Shown here one piece after another: positions 53,723 through 61,765 of a stretch of 64,000 bases of DNA. Position 1 is the first letter of the stretch, and each line of letters begins with the position of its first letter. Below the pieces are notes generated by a model. It was given only the letters and a program-made list of their open reading frames with translations, was not told the origin of the DNA and searched no databases. The stretch lies in NCBI RefSeq assembly GCF_001713455.1, contig NZ_CP016464.1, forward strand, positions 124,001 through 188,000, given 5' to 3'. The stretch comes from Bosea sp. RAC05. Its GTDB lineage: Bacteria; Pseudomonadota; Alphaproteobacteria; Rhizobiales; Beijerinckiaceae. The translations under genes were made by a program, and so were the position numbers.

Positions 53723-53754
53723 CCATGTTCATGGGGAGCGCTTTCATGGGGAGC
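53723..53754 (-). promoter_or_regulatory. Dyad site A (CCATGTTCATGG) plus tandem TTCATGGGGAGC repeat
   Basis: CCATGTTCATGG (53723-53734, give or take one base) is an inverted repeat. TTCATGGGGAGC occurs twice, at 53728-53739 and 53743-53754, with a 15-nt period. It lies between the mscS stop (53757) and the Cys-rich gene start (53633), about 90 nt upstream of the latter. The same dyad recurs at 55735 and 58820. Confidence 0.7.
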
Positions 53755-53756
53755 CC

Positions 53757-55649
53757 TCACGCGGCGGCCTGGGGCAGGGCGTCCACCACGGGCACGGCAC
53801 TCGAGAGGGCGTCCGTGGCGACGGTCACGCTGCGGCGGATACCGGGAATGGCGAGTTCGTCGATCGCCTCCTCGACCAGTCGCTGGATCAGCGCCCGGCC
53901 GCGCTCGGCGCTCGCGGCACCGATGTTGAAGGCCAACACCAGCGAGGCGCTCTCGCCCTCCGCGGGCTCGTTGAGCTTCGCCGCGATGTCGCCGACGATC
54001 GCCTGGCGGATTGGCGGCTCGCTGCGCAGGGCAGCGGCGGCCTGGCGCGTGAACAGCATGATGTCGTTGCGGTCCGGCGCGCGGTCGAGCGCCACGGTGA
54101 CGCTCAGGCGCACCAGCTTGCGGCTGTGATTGGTGACCGCCCCGAGTTCGCCGAGTGGGATGGTGTGAAGCCGACCGTCTTCCTCGCGCAGGCGGATGCT
54201 GCGCAGGTTGATCTCTTCGACGAGGCCGCGTCGGGTGCCGACCTCGACCGACTCGCCGATCCGGAAGACGTCGTCGACGATGTGGAACACCCCTGAGACG
54301 ATGTCCTTGACCAGGGCCTGCGAGCCGAAGCTGATCGCCAGGCCGACGATTCCGGCACCGGCCATCAGCGGGGTGATGTCGACGCCGAGCGCCGAGAGTC
54401 CGACCAGCGAGAACACCACGCAGATCAGCGTGATCGTGGTCGCGCGCAGGATCGGCAACACCGTCGAGAGCCGGGCCAGGCGCGCATCCCGCTCCTGCGC
54501 CGTGCCGGCGGCTTCCGTCGGCGTCAGCGCCGCCTCGGTCCAGACATGCACGAGGGCGGCGCAGGCGGCTCCCAGCACGAAAACGATCGAGGCGAAGTTC
54601 AGCCGATAGCCGAGCATCTGTGCGCCATCGGCCGGGAGCCAGCCGAAGGCCCCGACCAGCCAGAATTCGAGGCCGATCCGCAGGATCATCACCGCCGCGA
54701 GGCTGTCGATGACCACGCGCAGCACGAAGAGCTGCCGCATCTCGGCCGGCTGGCGCGAATCGCGGATGCTGACGGCCACCGCCCGGTCGAGCGCGAGCGC
54801 CAGCAGCAGCACCACGATCGTCCCCACGGCGCCGTGATAGAGCGCGAAGGCGCCACTCACCCAGCCCCAGAGCCAGAAGACGAGGGCCAGCCCGCTGAGC
54901 CCGATCGCCAGCAGCCTCGCCCCCGCAGCCATGCCGTGGCGCCCCAGCGACACGAACATCTGGACCGCGCCCGCCGTCAGCGCGGCGGCGACGAGGCCGG
55001 AGATCAGCTTGGCGGCCTCGTCGCTCAGGCCCGACCGCTGCGCCGAGGCGAGCAGGACCGCATGCAGATGAGCGATCGCGAACAGGATGGCGAAACGGCG
55101 CACCGCCTTGCGCGCGCCCGCATCATCGACCCGCGTCAGCCGGAAGCGCTTCATCGCCGGCTGGAAGAGGATGATCAGCAGCGTCAGCCCCATCAGCCAG
55201 CGCACCAGCGCGATCACCATGTCGCGCGGCAGCGCCTCGGAGCCCGGCAGGATGCCGAGACCCCGCACCAGCAGCACCCGTCCGGCCAGCGCCGCCGCCA
55301 ACAGCGCGAGGATTTCGAGGCCGGCGAGACCTGCCATCCCGGCGAGCGCGCTTCGGGCCGAACCGGCCCGGAGGCGGGCCTGCGCCAGCCCGCTGCGCGT
55401 CGCGACATAGGCCAGCGCGACGACGAGGCAGACACCGAGCGTCACCGGCAGCGTCGTCGCCGACTCGGGCCAGCCGCGCTCGGCCACCGTCATCAGTTCG
55501 CCCGGCAGGCCGGGCAGGGCCGTCAGGGCCGTGACGACTTCGCGGTCGACGGTCTCGACGAGGCGCCGCATCGCATCGAGCGGCGCGATGCCGCTGCGGA
55601 GGGTTTCCGCCGCCGCCGCGGCGGCAGGCATGGCTGTTTCGCCCGGCAT
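53757..55649 (-). CDS. Mechanosensitive ion channel, MscS family
   Basis: About 630 residues. A large N-terminal membrane region with around nine segments precedes the MscS core. The pore-lining helix is in LMAGAGIVGLAISFGSQALVKD, followed by IVSGVFHIVDDVFRIGESVEVG and the cytoplasmic beta and alpha/beta domains. It releases solutes on hypo-osmotic shock and belongs to the long MscM/YbdG-like members. I chose ATG 55649 because GAGGA lies 5 nt upstream and because dyad site B would otherwise fall across the first codons of the longer form (ATG 55745). It is upstream of the Cys-rich gene on the same strand. Confidence 0.9.
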   Translation of the reverse strand: MPGETAMPAAAAAAETLRSGIAPLDAMRRLVETVDREVVTALTALPGLPGELMTVAERGWPESATTLPVTLGVCLVVALAYVATRSGLAQARLRAGSARSALAGMAGLAGLEILALLAAALAGRVLLVRGLGILPGSEALPRDMVIALVRWLMGLTLLIILFQPAMKRFRLTRVDDAGARKAVRRFAILFAIAHLHAVLLASAQRSGLSDEAAKLISGLVAAALTAGAVQMFVSLGRHGMAAGARLLAIGLSGLALVFWLWGWVSGAFALYHGAVGTIVVLLLALALDRAVAVSIRDSRQPAEMRQLFVLRVVIDSLAAVMILRIGLEFWLVGAFGWLPADGAQMLGYRLNFASIVFVLGAACAALVHVWTEAALTPTEAAGTAQERDARLARLSTVLPILRATTITLICVVFSLVGLSALGVDITPLMAGAGIVGLAISFGSQALVKDIVSGVFHIVDDVFRIGESVEVGTRRGLVEEINLRSIRLREEDGRLHTIPLGELGAVTNHSRKLVRLSVTVALDRAPDRNDIMLFTRQAAAALRSEPPIRQAIVGDIAAKLNEPAEGESASLVLAFNIGAASAERGRALIQRLVEEAIDELAIPGIRRSVTVATDALSSAVPVVDALPQAAA

Positions 55650-55734
55650 GATGTCCTCGCTCCGGCTCGCCGCATCTGCCAGTTCCGATACGTCAGGCCA
55701 TCGCATCACGCCATCGCGGGCGGGGTCCCGCCAC

Positions 55735-55748
55735 CCCATCTTCATGGG
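55735..55748. promoter_or_regulatory. Dyad site B (CCCATCTTCATGGG)
   Basis: CCCAT and ATGGG form perfect 5-nt arms around CTTC. It lies 85 nt upstream of the mscS start chosen here (55649, reverse) and 98 nt upstream of the forward gene at 55847, so it could serve both divergent promoters. It matches sites A and C at all but one base of the shared core. Confidence 0.7.
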
Positions 55749-55846
55749 ATACCGGCGGCGCGCAAAGAGCCCCAGATTGCAGCGACGTCGCGAAAGCGTG
55801 GCCGTCCGGCCAGGCCGCAGACGCGCAATGCAGGGAGCACCAGACG

Positions 55847-56140
55847 ATGGTTCGCATTCCAGGGTTCACGCGCAACGGCCTCGGCCTGGCTGCGCTTTCC
55901 GCGCTGGCGGGCCTGACGCTGGGCGCCGCACCGGCCGAGGCGGTGGTCTATTGCAAGACGGTGGGCGTGCCGAAGGGCTGCATCGTCCGCCCGGCCCCGG
56001 TCGTGGTCGGCGCGCCGGTCGCACGAGCGGCGGTGGCGACACCCTATCGCGGGGTCGGAGCCGGCGCGCGCGGCGTCGGCGTGCGTCCCGGCACGCCGGC
56101 CAATCGCGGCGGCCCGGTCAACCGCGTCGGCCGCCGCTGA
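55847..56140 (+). CDS. Small secreted protein, Val/Ala/Arg/Gly-rich
   Basis: A 97-residue precursor. The signal peptide (about 1-32, GLAALSALAGLTLGAAPAEA) is followed by VVYCKTVGVPKGCIVRPAPV with two Cys that may pair, then a Gly/Arg/Pro-rich basic tail ending GPVNRVGRR. Small proteins with a VVYC...GC(V/I)(V/A)R core are common in Hyphomicrobiales and have no assigned function that I know. GGGAG about 9 nt before ATG 55847 fits. It converges with the histidine kinase gene 7 nt away and shares dyad site B with mscS. Confidence 0.7.
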   Translation: MVRIPGFTRNGLGLAALSALAGLTLGAAPAEAVVYCKTVGVPKGCIVRPAPVVVGAPVARAAVATPYRGVGAGARGVGVRPGTPANRGGPVNRVGRR

Positions 56141-56147
56141 ACGCGGC

Positions 56148-58067
56148 TCAACGGCCGGGCGCGTCGAGATCGGCGAAGCGGCCCGGAAGGTCGAGCGTCA
56201 CGCGCGTCCCCTCCGGGCCCGAGACGATCGCCAGTTGCGCGCCGCAGCCTTCGGCGCGCCGGCGCATGTTGGCGAGGCCCCGCCCGGCCAAAGGCGGGGC
56301 GGCGCTGCCGGGCTGGGCGTCGAAGCCCCGGCCATCGTCCCGCACGCTGATGCGGCCGCGTTGACCGTCCGCCGCCGCGACGGTCTCGATGTCGACCATG
56401 ATCGTGCCGGCACCGGCATGCTTGACCGCATTGGTCACCGCCTCGTCGAGCAGACGCAGCATCTGGATGACGTGGCCCGGACGCAGTTCGGGATGGACGG
56501 GCAGCCCCTGCGGCGTCAGCACGCGCCACGCCAGCTCGATGCGATGCGCCCGCAACTGGGCCGCGGTCCGCTCCCGCCAGGCCCCGAGCGCCAGCATCAG
56601 ATCCCCGCCGATATCGTCCATGGCGTCGACCACCAGCCGCAGATCCTTCAGCGCGGCCCGCGCCGCCTCGCCGATCGGCGCGGCCTGCTGGCGTTCGCTC
56701 AGCGCGACGATGCTGACGAGCTGGCCGCCGAGCCCGTCATGCAGGTCGCGCATCAGCCGCGTCCGCTCGCCGGCCAGAGCCATCGCCCACGCCCGCTCCT
56801 CGTCCCGCGCCAGGGTCGCACGCAGCTTGTCCTCCGCTTCGCGCACGAGCGTGACCATCCGGCCGGCGAAGCTGTCGACCTGGTTCATGGCACGGGCAAA
56901 GCGCCAGGTCAGACCGATGCCGATCGCGATCACCATGGCCGAGTAGGACAGGCGCGAGAAGAACATCCGCCGGTCGGGCGCGATGTCGAGGATCGACAGG
57001 ATGTCGCGCGCGAAGAAGAACAGCACGACCGTGACCGCGCTGCCGAGCATGAGGCTGGTCGCATCCCGGCGTTGCAGGAAGGCAAGCGCGACCACGACGG
57101 CGATCAGGACCAGGCAGCACGCCACCGTCGCCGGACCGAGCATCAGATAGGCCGTGCGAACCGGGCCGGGGCCGCCGAACAGCCCTGTCGCGGTGATGAT
57201 CAGGCCGGGTACGAAGAGCAGCACGGCGATCCGTCGCAGCTTCATCCCGAGGAACAGGACGAAGAACAGCACCCCGAAAGCGCTCTCCAGCGGCGGCGAG
57301 GCGATCAGCACCGCGTTGAGCCCGGCATAGAGCGACTGGCCGCTCGGCGCCGAGATGAAGGTCTGCATCACGCCGATCGCCATCGAGGCGGCGAGCGCGC
57401 CATATTCCGGCTCGTGGCGTCGCATCAGCCACATCATGCCCAGGATGACCGCGAGGATGCTCTGCCAGGCGGCCAGCACAATCGGCAGCGTCACGAAGAG
57501 CAGGACGCGCTGGTCATGGGCCGGCCGCAGCATGGCGTCCGGACCGACATGGATGCGGTCGAGAAAGCCGGTGAGCGGCCCCCAGACGAAGAGCCTGACC
57601 GTCAGCTCGTTGCGCCCCTCCCGCAGCAGGGAGGACGGAACCACCACGATCTCGGGAGTGCTTCGGTCGGGCCGGTTCGCCGCCGGATTGCGGCGGCTGT
57701 CGAGAATCTCGACGCCGTTGACCGCGACCGCGACACCGTTGGTGAAGCGCGGCAGCAGCACCGACCAGGGCTCCTCCGGCAGGCCGGCAGGCCTGTCGAA
57801 GGCCAGCCCATAGCGGGGCGGAGCCGCCATCGTGAACCGGGCGCTGTGGTGATGCGGCAGGCTGACCATCACGCCCGGCGGCTCCAGCCACGCCTCGGTG
57901 AGCTGCCAGCGCGGCGGGGGCTCCGGCGTCGGCAGGGCCGCGAGCCCGAGACAGCCGACCACGACGAGCGCCTGCAGCGCGAGATAAAGCAGCAGCCGCA
58001 GCGCCAGCCCGGGGGTGCCAAGAGGCGCCACCGGGCGTGATTCCGGCTCGGCCGCCGCCGTGCTCAC
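56148..58067 (-). CDS. Membrane histidine kinase, 7TM-DISM-like with HisKA_3 domain
   Basis: A 639-residue sensor. One membrane segment (about 22-45) is followed by an extracytoplasmic beta domain (about 50-185), then seven segments (about 187-395), the arrangement of 7TM diverse-signalling receptors. The HisKA_3 dimerisation domain has the phospho-accepting His at about 443 (RLMRDLHDGLGGQLVSIVAL). The ATPase has DEAVTNAVKHAGA and VRDDGRGFD and ends in LANMRRRAEGCGAQL. It overlaps the response regulator by 4 nt and is cotranscribed after it. The signal is unknown. Confidence 0.92.
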   Translation of the reverse strand: MSTAAAEPESRPVAPLGTPGLALRLLLYLALQALVVVGCLGLAALPTPEPPPRWQLTEAWLEPPGVMVSLPHHHSARFTMAAPPRYGLAFDRPAGLPEEPWSVLLPRFTNGVAVAVNGVEILDSRRNPAANRPDRSTPEIVVVPSSLLREGRNELTVRLFVWGPLTGFLDRIHVGPDAMLRPAHDQRVLLFVTLPIVLAAWQSILAVILGMMWLMRRHEPEYGALAASMAIGVMQTFISAPSGQSLYAGLNAVLIASPPLESAFGVLFFVLFLGMKLRRIAVLLFVPGLIITATGLFGGPGPVRTAYLMLGPATVACCLVLIAVVVALAFLQRRDATSLMLGSAVTVVLFFFARDILSILDIAPDRRMFFSRLSYSAMVIAIGIGLTWRFARAMNQVDSFAGRMVTLVREAEDKLRATLARDEERAWAMALAGERTRLMRDLHDGLGGQLVSIVALSERQQAAPIGEAARAALKDLRLVVDAMDDIGGDLMLALGAWRERTAAQLRAHRIELAWRVLTPQGLPVHPELRPGHVIQMLRLLDEAVTNAVKHAGAGTIMVDIETVAAADGQRGRISVRDDGRGFDAQPGSAAPPLAGRGLANMRRRAEGCGAQLAIVSGPEGTRVTLDLPGRFADLDAPGR

Positions 58068-58714
58068 AGCCGGATCAGGCCCTGCTGCAGCGCCTCGAAC
58101 ACCGCTTCGCCGCGCGTGTTGACCTCGAGCTTGCGGTAGATGTTCTTGATGTGGCCGGGCACCGTCTGCCGCGACAGGCCGAGATGCCCGGCGATGTCGG
58201 CATAGCTGAAGCCCTTGGCGATGCCCCAGAGGATGTCGATCTCGCGAGGCGTCAGCCGCGCCGTGTTGAGCCCCTGCGGGGCCGGGGCCGCGGCGGGCTG
58301 CACCTGCGTGCGCCGCACGATGAAGCGCGCGATCGAGGCCGAGATCGGCGAATGGCCGGCGACGAGGTCGCGCACCGTCGCCGCGATGTCGGTCGGGAAG
58401 GCGTCCTTGAGGAGATAGCCGGTCGCACCCTGGCGGATCGCGGCGATGACGCTCTCCTCATCGCCGAGGATCGAGATCACCATGATCTCCGTCTCGGGAT
58501 GGCGATGGCGCGTCTCCCGGATCAGGTCGAGGCCATGGCCGTCGGGGAGTTGCAGATCGGTCAGCAGCACACGGGGCACCGCCTCGCAGAGATGGGTCCG
58601 GGCCTCAGTGACGGTCGCAACAGCGGTGACGGCGAACTCTCCGGTCGCCCCCAGCGCGTCCTGGAGGCGCCAGCGCGTCGGCGCGTCATCCTCGACGAGC
58701 AGCACCTTGATCAT
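58064..58714 (-). CDS. LuxR/NarL-family response regulator
   Basis: A 216-residue protein. The receiver domain (1-120) has acidic pocket EDD at 8-10, phospho-Asp53 in LLTDLQLPDG, and the conserved Lys in GYLLKDAF. The C-terminal helix-turn-helix (about 150-212) has LTPREIDILWGIAKGFSYAD and LSRQTVPGHIKNIYRKLEV. AAGG about 7 nt before ATG 58714 supports the start. It is the likely DNA-binding partner of the downstream kinase, and dyad site C lies 105 nt upstream of its own start. Confidence 0.94.
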   Translation of the reverse strand: MIKVLLVEDDAPTRWRLQDALGATGEFAVTAVATVTEARTHLCEAVPRVLLTDLQLPDGHGLDLIRETRHRHPETEIMVISILGDEESVIAAIRQGATGYLLKDAFPTDIAATVRDLVAGHSPISASIARFIVRRTQVQPAAAPAPQGLNTARLTPREIDILWGIAKGFSYADIAGHLGLSRQTVPGHIKNIYRKLEVNTRGEAVFEALQQGLIRL

Positions 58715-58819
58715 GCGCCGCCTTGCTCCCCCGCCCCGGCTCGCAGGCCGCCGACCCGCGCCCTGGCCCGCCCCCGTCAGGGCTGTCGCATGCTAGCCGC
58801 TGTCGGCCGGCGGCGACAG

Positions 58820-58833
58820 CCCATGTTCATGGG
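58820..58833. promoter_or_regulatory. Dyad site C (CCCATGTTCATGGG)
   Basis: CCCAT and ATGGG form perfect arms around GTTC. It lies in the 277-nt gap between the AraC gene end (58992) and the response regulator start (58714), 105 nt upstream of the latter. I see no gene in this gap. The position suggests autoregulation of the two-component pair. Confidence 0.7.
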
Positions 58834-58991
58834 GCACAGCTGCTCCCATCCGGAACGACGCGGCGAGGACCGGCCGTCCGGCCTGCATCTCGACGCAGAT
58901 GGCCGAGTTCCGAAGACCCGGAGGATCGATGTGCCGAGCGCTTGGTCACGGCCGCATGACAGGGAGGACATCGGTCTGCCGAAGCAGCCCT

Positions 58992-60002
58992 TCAAGCGGC
59001 TTTTCGCCAAAGCCCAGGCGATGTTCCGCTCCACCGACGAAAAGCGTGCACGAAGGAACTCGGGGTCGAATAGTCGAGCGTCGCAGCAATGTCCGCGATG
59101 CTCAGATCGCCCAACCTGAGCAGTTCCCTCGCTGCGACCTGACGCACCTCGTCCCTGATCGCGTCGAACGTGGTTCCCTCCGCTCGCAGCCGTCGCCTCA
59201 TGGCGCGCGGGTGCAAGCCAAGCCGCTCGGCCATCTCCGCCATCCTTGCATGGCCCCTCAGCAGGAAGGGGCGCAAGAGATGCCGGACATGCGCGGACAA
59301 GGGGAGCGGTGTCCCATGGCGGACCGAGAGAAGCTGGGCCAGCGCGAGATCATGCTGCGCCCTGTCGGCTGCCGGGAGCGGGAAATCCAGGACCGACGCC
59401 CGCAGGATCACACCCGTCTGGTGCTGGCCAAAGCGAACCGGGCATCGCGCCAGGCGCATGTAGCGGGTTGGATCGCGAGGGGCCGCCCTGGACATCACGA
59501 TTTCCTCTGGCGCAACCTGCCCGCCGGTCAGCTCGGCAATCAGATTGCAACCAACAGCAAGGACCAGATCATAGATCTGGTTCGTGATCGGTGCCGACGT
59601 GTCGTAAACGCCGTACCCCAATATGACGTCGCGGTCCGCCTGCATGATGTAGACCGAGCCGCCCGTCGAGTTGTGGCTCTGGAAGGCGGCAAAATCGCCG
59701 ATCGCCTCGCCCAGCGTAGCGGCATGGCGCAGGACGCGACCCAGCGGGCCAAGCGCAGCGAGTGTCTGGCGCTTCCCAAGCAGGATCCCGATGTCGTCCC
59801 GGCCGGTCAGGCGACATGCGTTGTCGAGGACCGACAGAAAGTCTGCATAAGCCACGAAGGCATCCGGCCGAACCTCAGCGGCCGAAATACCCGTGCCCTC
59901 CAGCACGGACGCCAGGCTGACACCGTGGTCTTCCAGCACGCCTGCCAACGGGACCAGGGCGGCTGCGCGTTGCATCGCCATCTTCGTCGTTGTCGGCGGC
60001 AT
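58992..60002 (-). CDS. AraC-family regulator with arabinose-binding-like N-terminal domain
   Basis: A 336-residue protein. Residues about 10-190 resemble the ligand-binding domain of OruR/ArgR-like AraC regulators. The HTH_18 domain is at the end (MAERLGLHPRAMRRRLRAEG, LSIADIAATLDYSTPSSFVHAFRRWSG). ATG 60002 has GAGGA 5 nt upstream; ATG 60041 lacks a site. It is divergent from the DUF1254 gene 77 nt away, so it probably regulates that gene. By eye its codon use is less G+C-biased than the neighbours, which may mean acquisition together with the DUF1254 gene. Confidence 0.88.
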   Translation of the reverse strand: MPPTTTKMAMQRAAALVPLAGVLEDHGVSLASVLEGTGISAAEVRPDAFVAYADFLSVLDNACRLTGRDDIGILLGKRQTLAALGPLGRVLRHAATLGEAIGDFAAFQSHNSTGGSVYIMQADRDVILGYGVYDTSAPITNQIYDLVLAVGCNLIAELTGGQVAPEEIVMSRAAPRDPTRYMRLARCPVRFGQHQTGVILRASVLDFPLPAADRAQHDLALAQLLSVRHGTPLPLSAHVRHLLRPFLLRGHARMAEMAERLGLHPRAMRRRLRAEGTTFDAIRDEVRQVAARELLRLGDLSIADIAATLDYSTPSSFVHAFRRWSGTSPGLWRKAA

Positions 60003-60079
60003 CGGTGTCCTCAAACCACAACGACCTGCATGCGAGTCCATCTACGGTGCGATCAGGATTGAAGTCGAGGGACCTCATC

Positions 60080-61600
60080 ATGACCATCAAATTGCTGACC
60101 ATCGCCAAAGGCATACTTCTCTGCCTGTACGTCAATGCGTTCGCGCTACCGGCCTCGGCCGACACCTACAAGATGAGGACCGAGATCGCTCCGGGTGTGG
60201 CGACGCCTGACACGCTGGAGACCACGATCGGGACGCTGAAGCTGAATGACGGCTTCCCGACCAAGGAAACGCAGGCGAAGATCTGGGACAACCTCGACCG
60301 CTCGCGCGCGCTGCAGGCCTATCTTCTGGCGATTCCGATCGTGAACCAGGCCGGAATGCGCGACAGTCTGCTGAAGTTCGGCCCGGTCAACAGGACCAAC
60401 GTGATCTGGGAGAACCTTGTCGACCCGCGCACGGTGGAACTGACCGCGAACGACAACACGATCTACAGCTTTATCTGGCTGGATACGAAGGACGGCCCGA
60501 TCGTCATCGAGATTCCCCCCAAGGTCTTGGGGTCGTTCAACGATTTCTGGTACAAATGGGTGGCTGACGTCGGGATCACAGGCGCCGACAAGGGCCAAGG
60601 TGGCAAGTATCTGATCCTGCCACCCGGCTATTCCGGCGACGTGCCGAGCGGCTATATCGTCGTGCGACCGAGCACCTATGGGCTCTGGACCTTCTTCCGG
60701 GCCTTCCTTGTCGATGGCAAGACCGAACCGGGCGTGCAGGGGGTGAGGGACCACCTCAAGATCTACCCGCTGGCCAGGAAGGACACCCCGGCGCCCGCGA
60801 CGCTGGTCAATGCCTCGGGCATCCCGTCCAACTTCGTGATGCCGACGGACTATTCCTTCTGGGGCCTCTTGAACAAGGTCATCCAGGAAGAGCCCCCCGA
60901 GGGGGCAGACCCGACAACGCTGGGGCTCTTCGCTTCGATCGGGATCGAAAAGGGCAAGCCCTTCGCGCCGGACGAGCGCATGAAGGTGATCCTGAGGGAT
61001 GCGGCCAACATCGGCGCGGTGACGGCGCGGGCGCTGGCGCTGGACATCAGGGGGCGCGACGCCTTCTTCTACCCCGACAGCAAGAGCAGTTGGCGGCTGC
61101 CCTTCTTCGGCGGCTACAAGTTCCAGTCGCAGCCGGGTGTGTCCAAACTCGACGGCGCCGTCTTCTACTACATGTTCGCCACAGGCGTGACGCCGGCGAT
61201 GGAAGAGAAGATGGTCGGTCGGGGGTCGCAATACCCCTGGACCGCGCTCGACGCTGACGGCAAGCCGTTCGACGGGAGCAAGACCTATCGGCTGACGTTG
61301 CCCAGGAACATTCCGGTCAAGGATTTCTGGTCGGTCATCGTCTACGACGTTCAGACGAGGTCGATGCTGCAGACCAACCAGCAGCGGCCGAGCGTGTCGA
61401 GCCAGGACAAGGATCTGCAGGTCAATGCCGATGGCTCGGTGGACGTTTACTTCGGGCCGAGCGCCCCCGCGGGCAAGGAAAGCAACTGGGTCCAGACGAT
61501 CCCCGGCAAGGGCTGGTTCACGCTGCTGAGGCTGTATGGCCCGCTGGAGCCGTGGTTCGACAAGAGCTGGAGACCGGGCGAAATCACGGTTGTCCAATAG
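60080..61600 (+). CDS. Secreted DUF1254/DUF1214 domain protein
   Basis: A 506-residue protein with a signal peptide (IKLLTIAKGILLCLYVNAFALPASA). DUF1254 occupies about 70-230 (NRTNVIWENLVDPRTVELTA, NDNTIYSFIWLDTKDGPIVIEI), and DUF1214 about 340-495 (DGAVFYYMFATG, YRLTLPRNIPVKDFWSVIVY, WFTLLRLYGPLEPWFDKSWRPGEI). Function is not established; members lie near catabolic genes. GAGGGA (60067-60072) is 7 nt before ATG 60080. The start regions of this gene and the AraC gene face each other, suggesting specific regulation. G+C content appears lower than in the flagellar region. Confidence 0.92.
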   Translation: MTIKLLTIAKGILLCLYVNAFALPASADTYKMRTEIAPGVATPDTLETTIGTLKLNDGFPTKETQAKIWDNLDRSRALQAYLLAIPIVNQAGMRDSLLKFGPVNRTNVIWENLVDPRTVELTANDNTIYSFIWLDTKDGPIVIEIPPKVLGSFNDFWYKWVADVGITGADKGQGGKYLILPPGYSGDVPSGYIVVRPSTYGLWTFFRAFLVDGKTEPGVQGVRDHLKIYPLARKDTPAPATLVNASGIPSNFVMPTDYSFWGLLNKVIQEEPPEGADPTTLGLFASIGIEKGKPFAPDERMKVILRDAANIGAVTARALALDIRGRDAFFYPDSKSSWRLPFFGGYKFQSQPGVSKLDGAVFYYMFATGVTPAMEEKMVGRGSQYPWTALDADGKPFDGSKTYRLTLPRNIPVKDFWSVIVYDVQTRSMLQTNQQRPSVSSQDKDLQVNADGSVDVYFGPSAPAGKESNWVQTIPGKGWFTLLRLYGPLEPWFDKSWRPGEITVVQ

Positions 61601-61765
61601 GGACGGCCGTTTTCGACCCCGAGGGGCCAGGCCTCGCCCCTCGGGGCTGATCCCGTCTGAATCTCGTTGTGTCCAGTGCGAGGACCAGAGCCTGAAGCGC
61701 AGCCATTGCTCGCAATCGCAGCTCATCGCGATCCGGCGCCGCCGCGCCGGATGCGGCCAAAGCGG

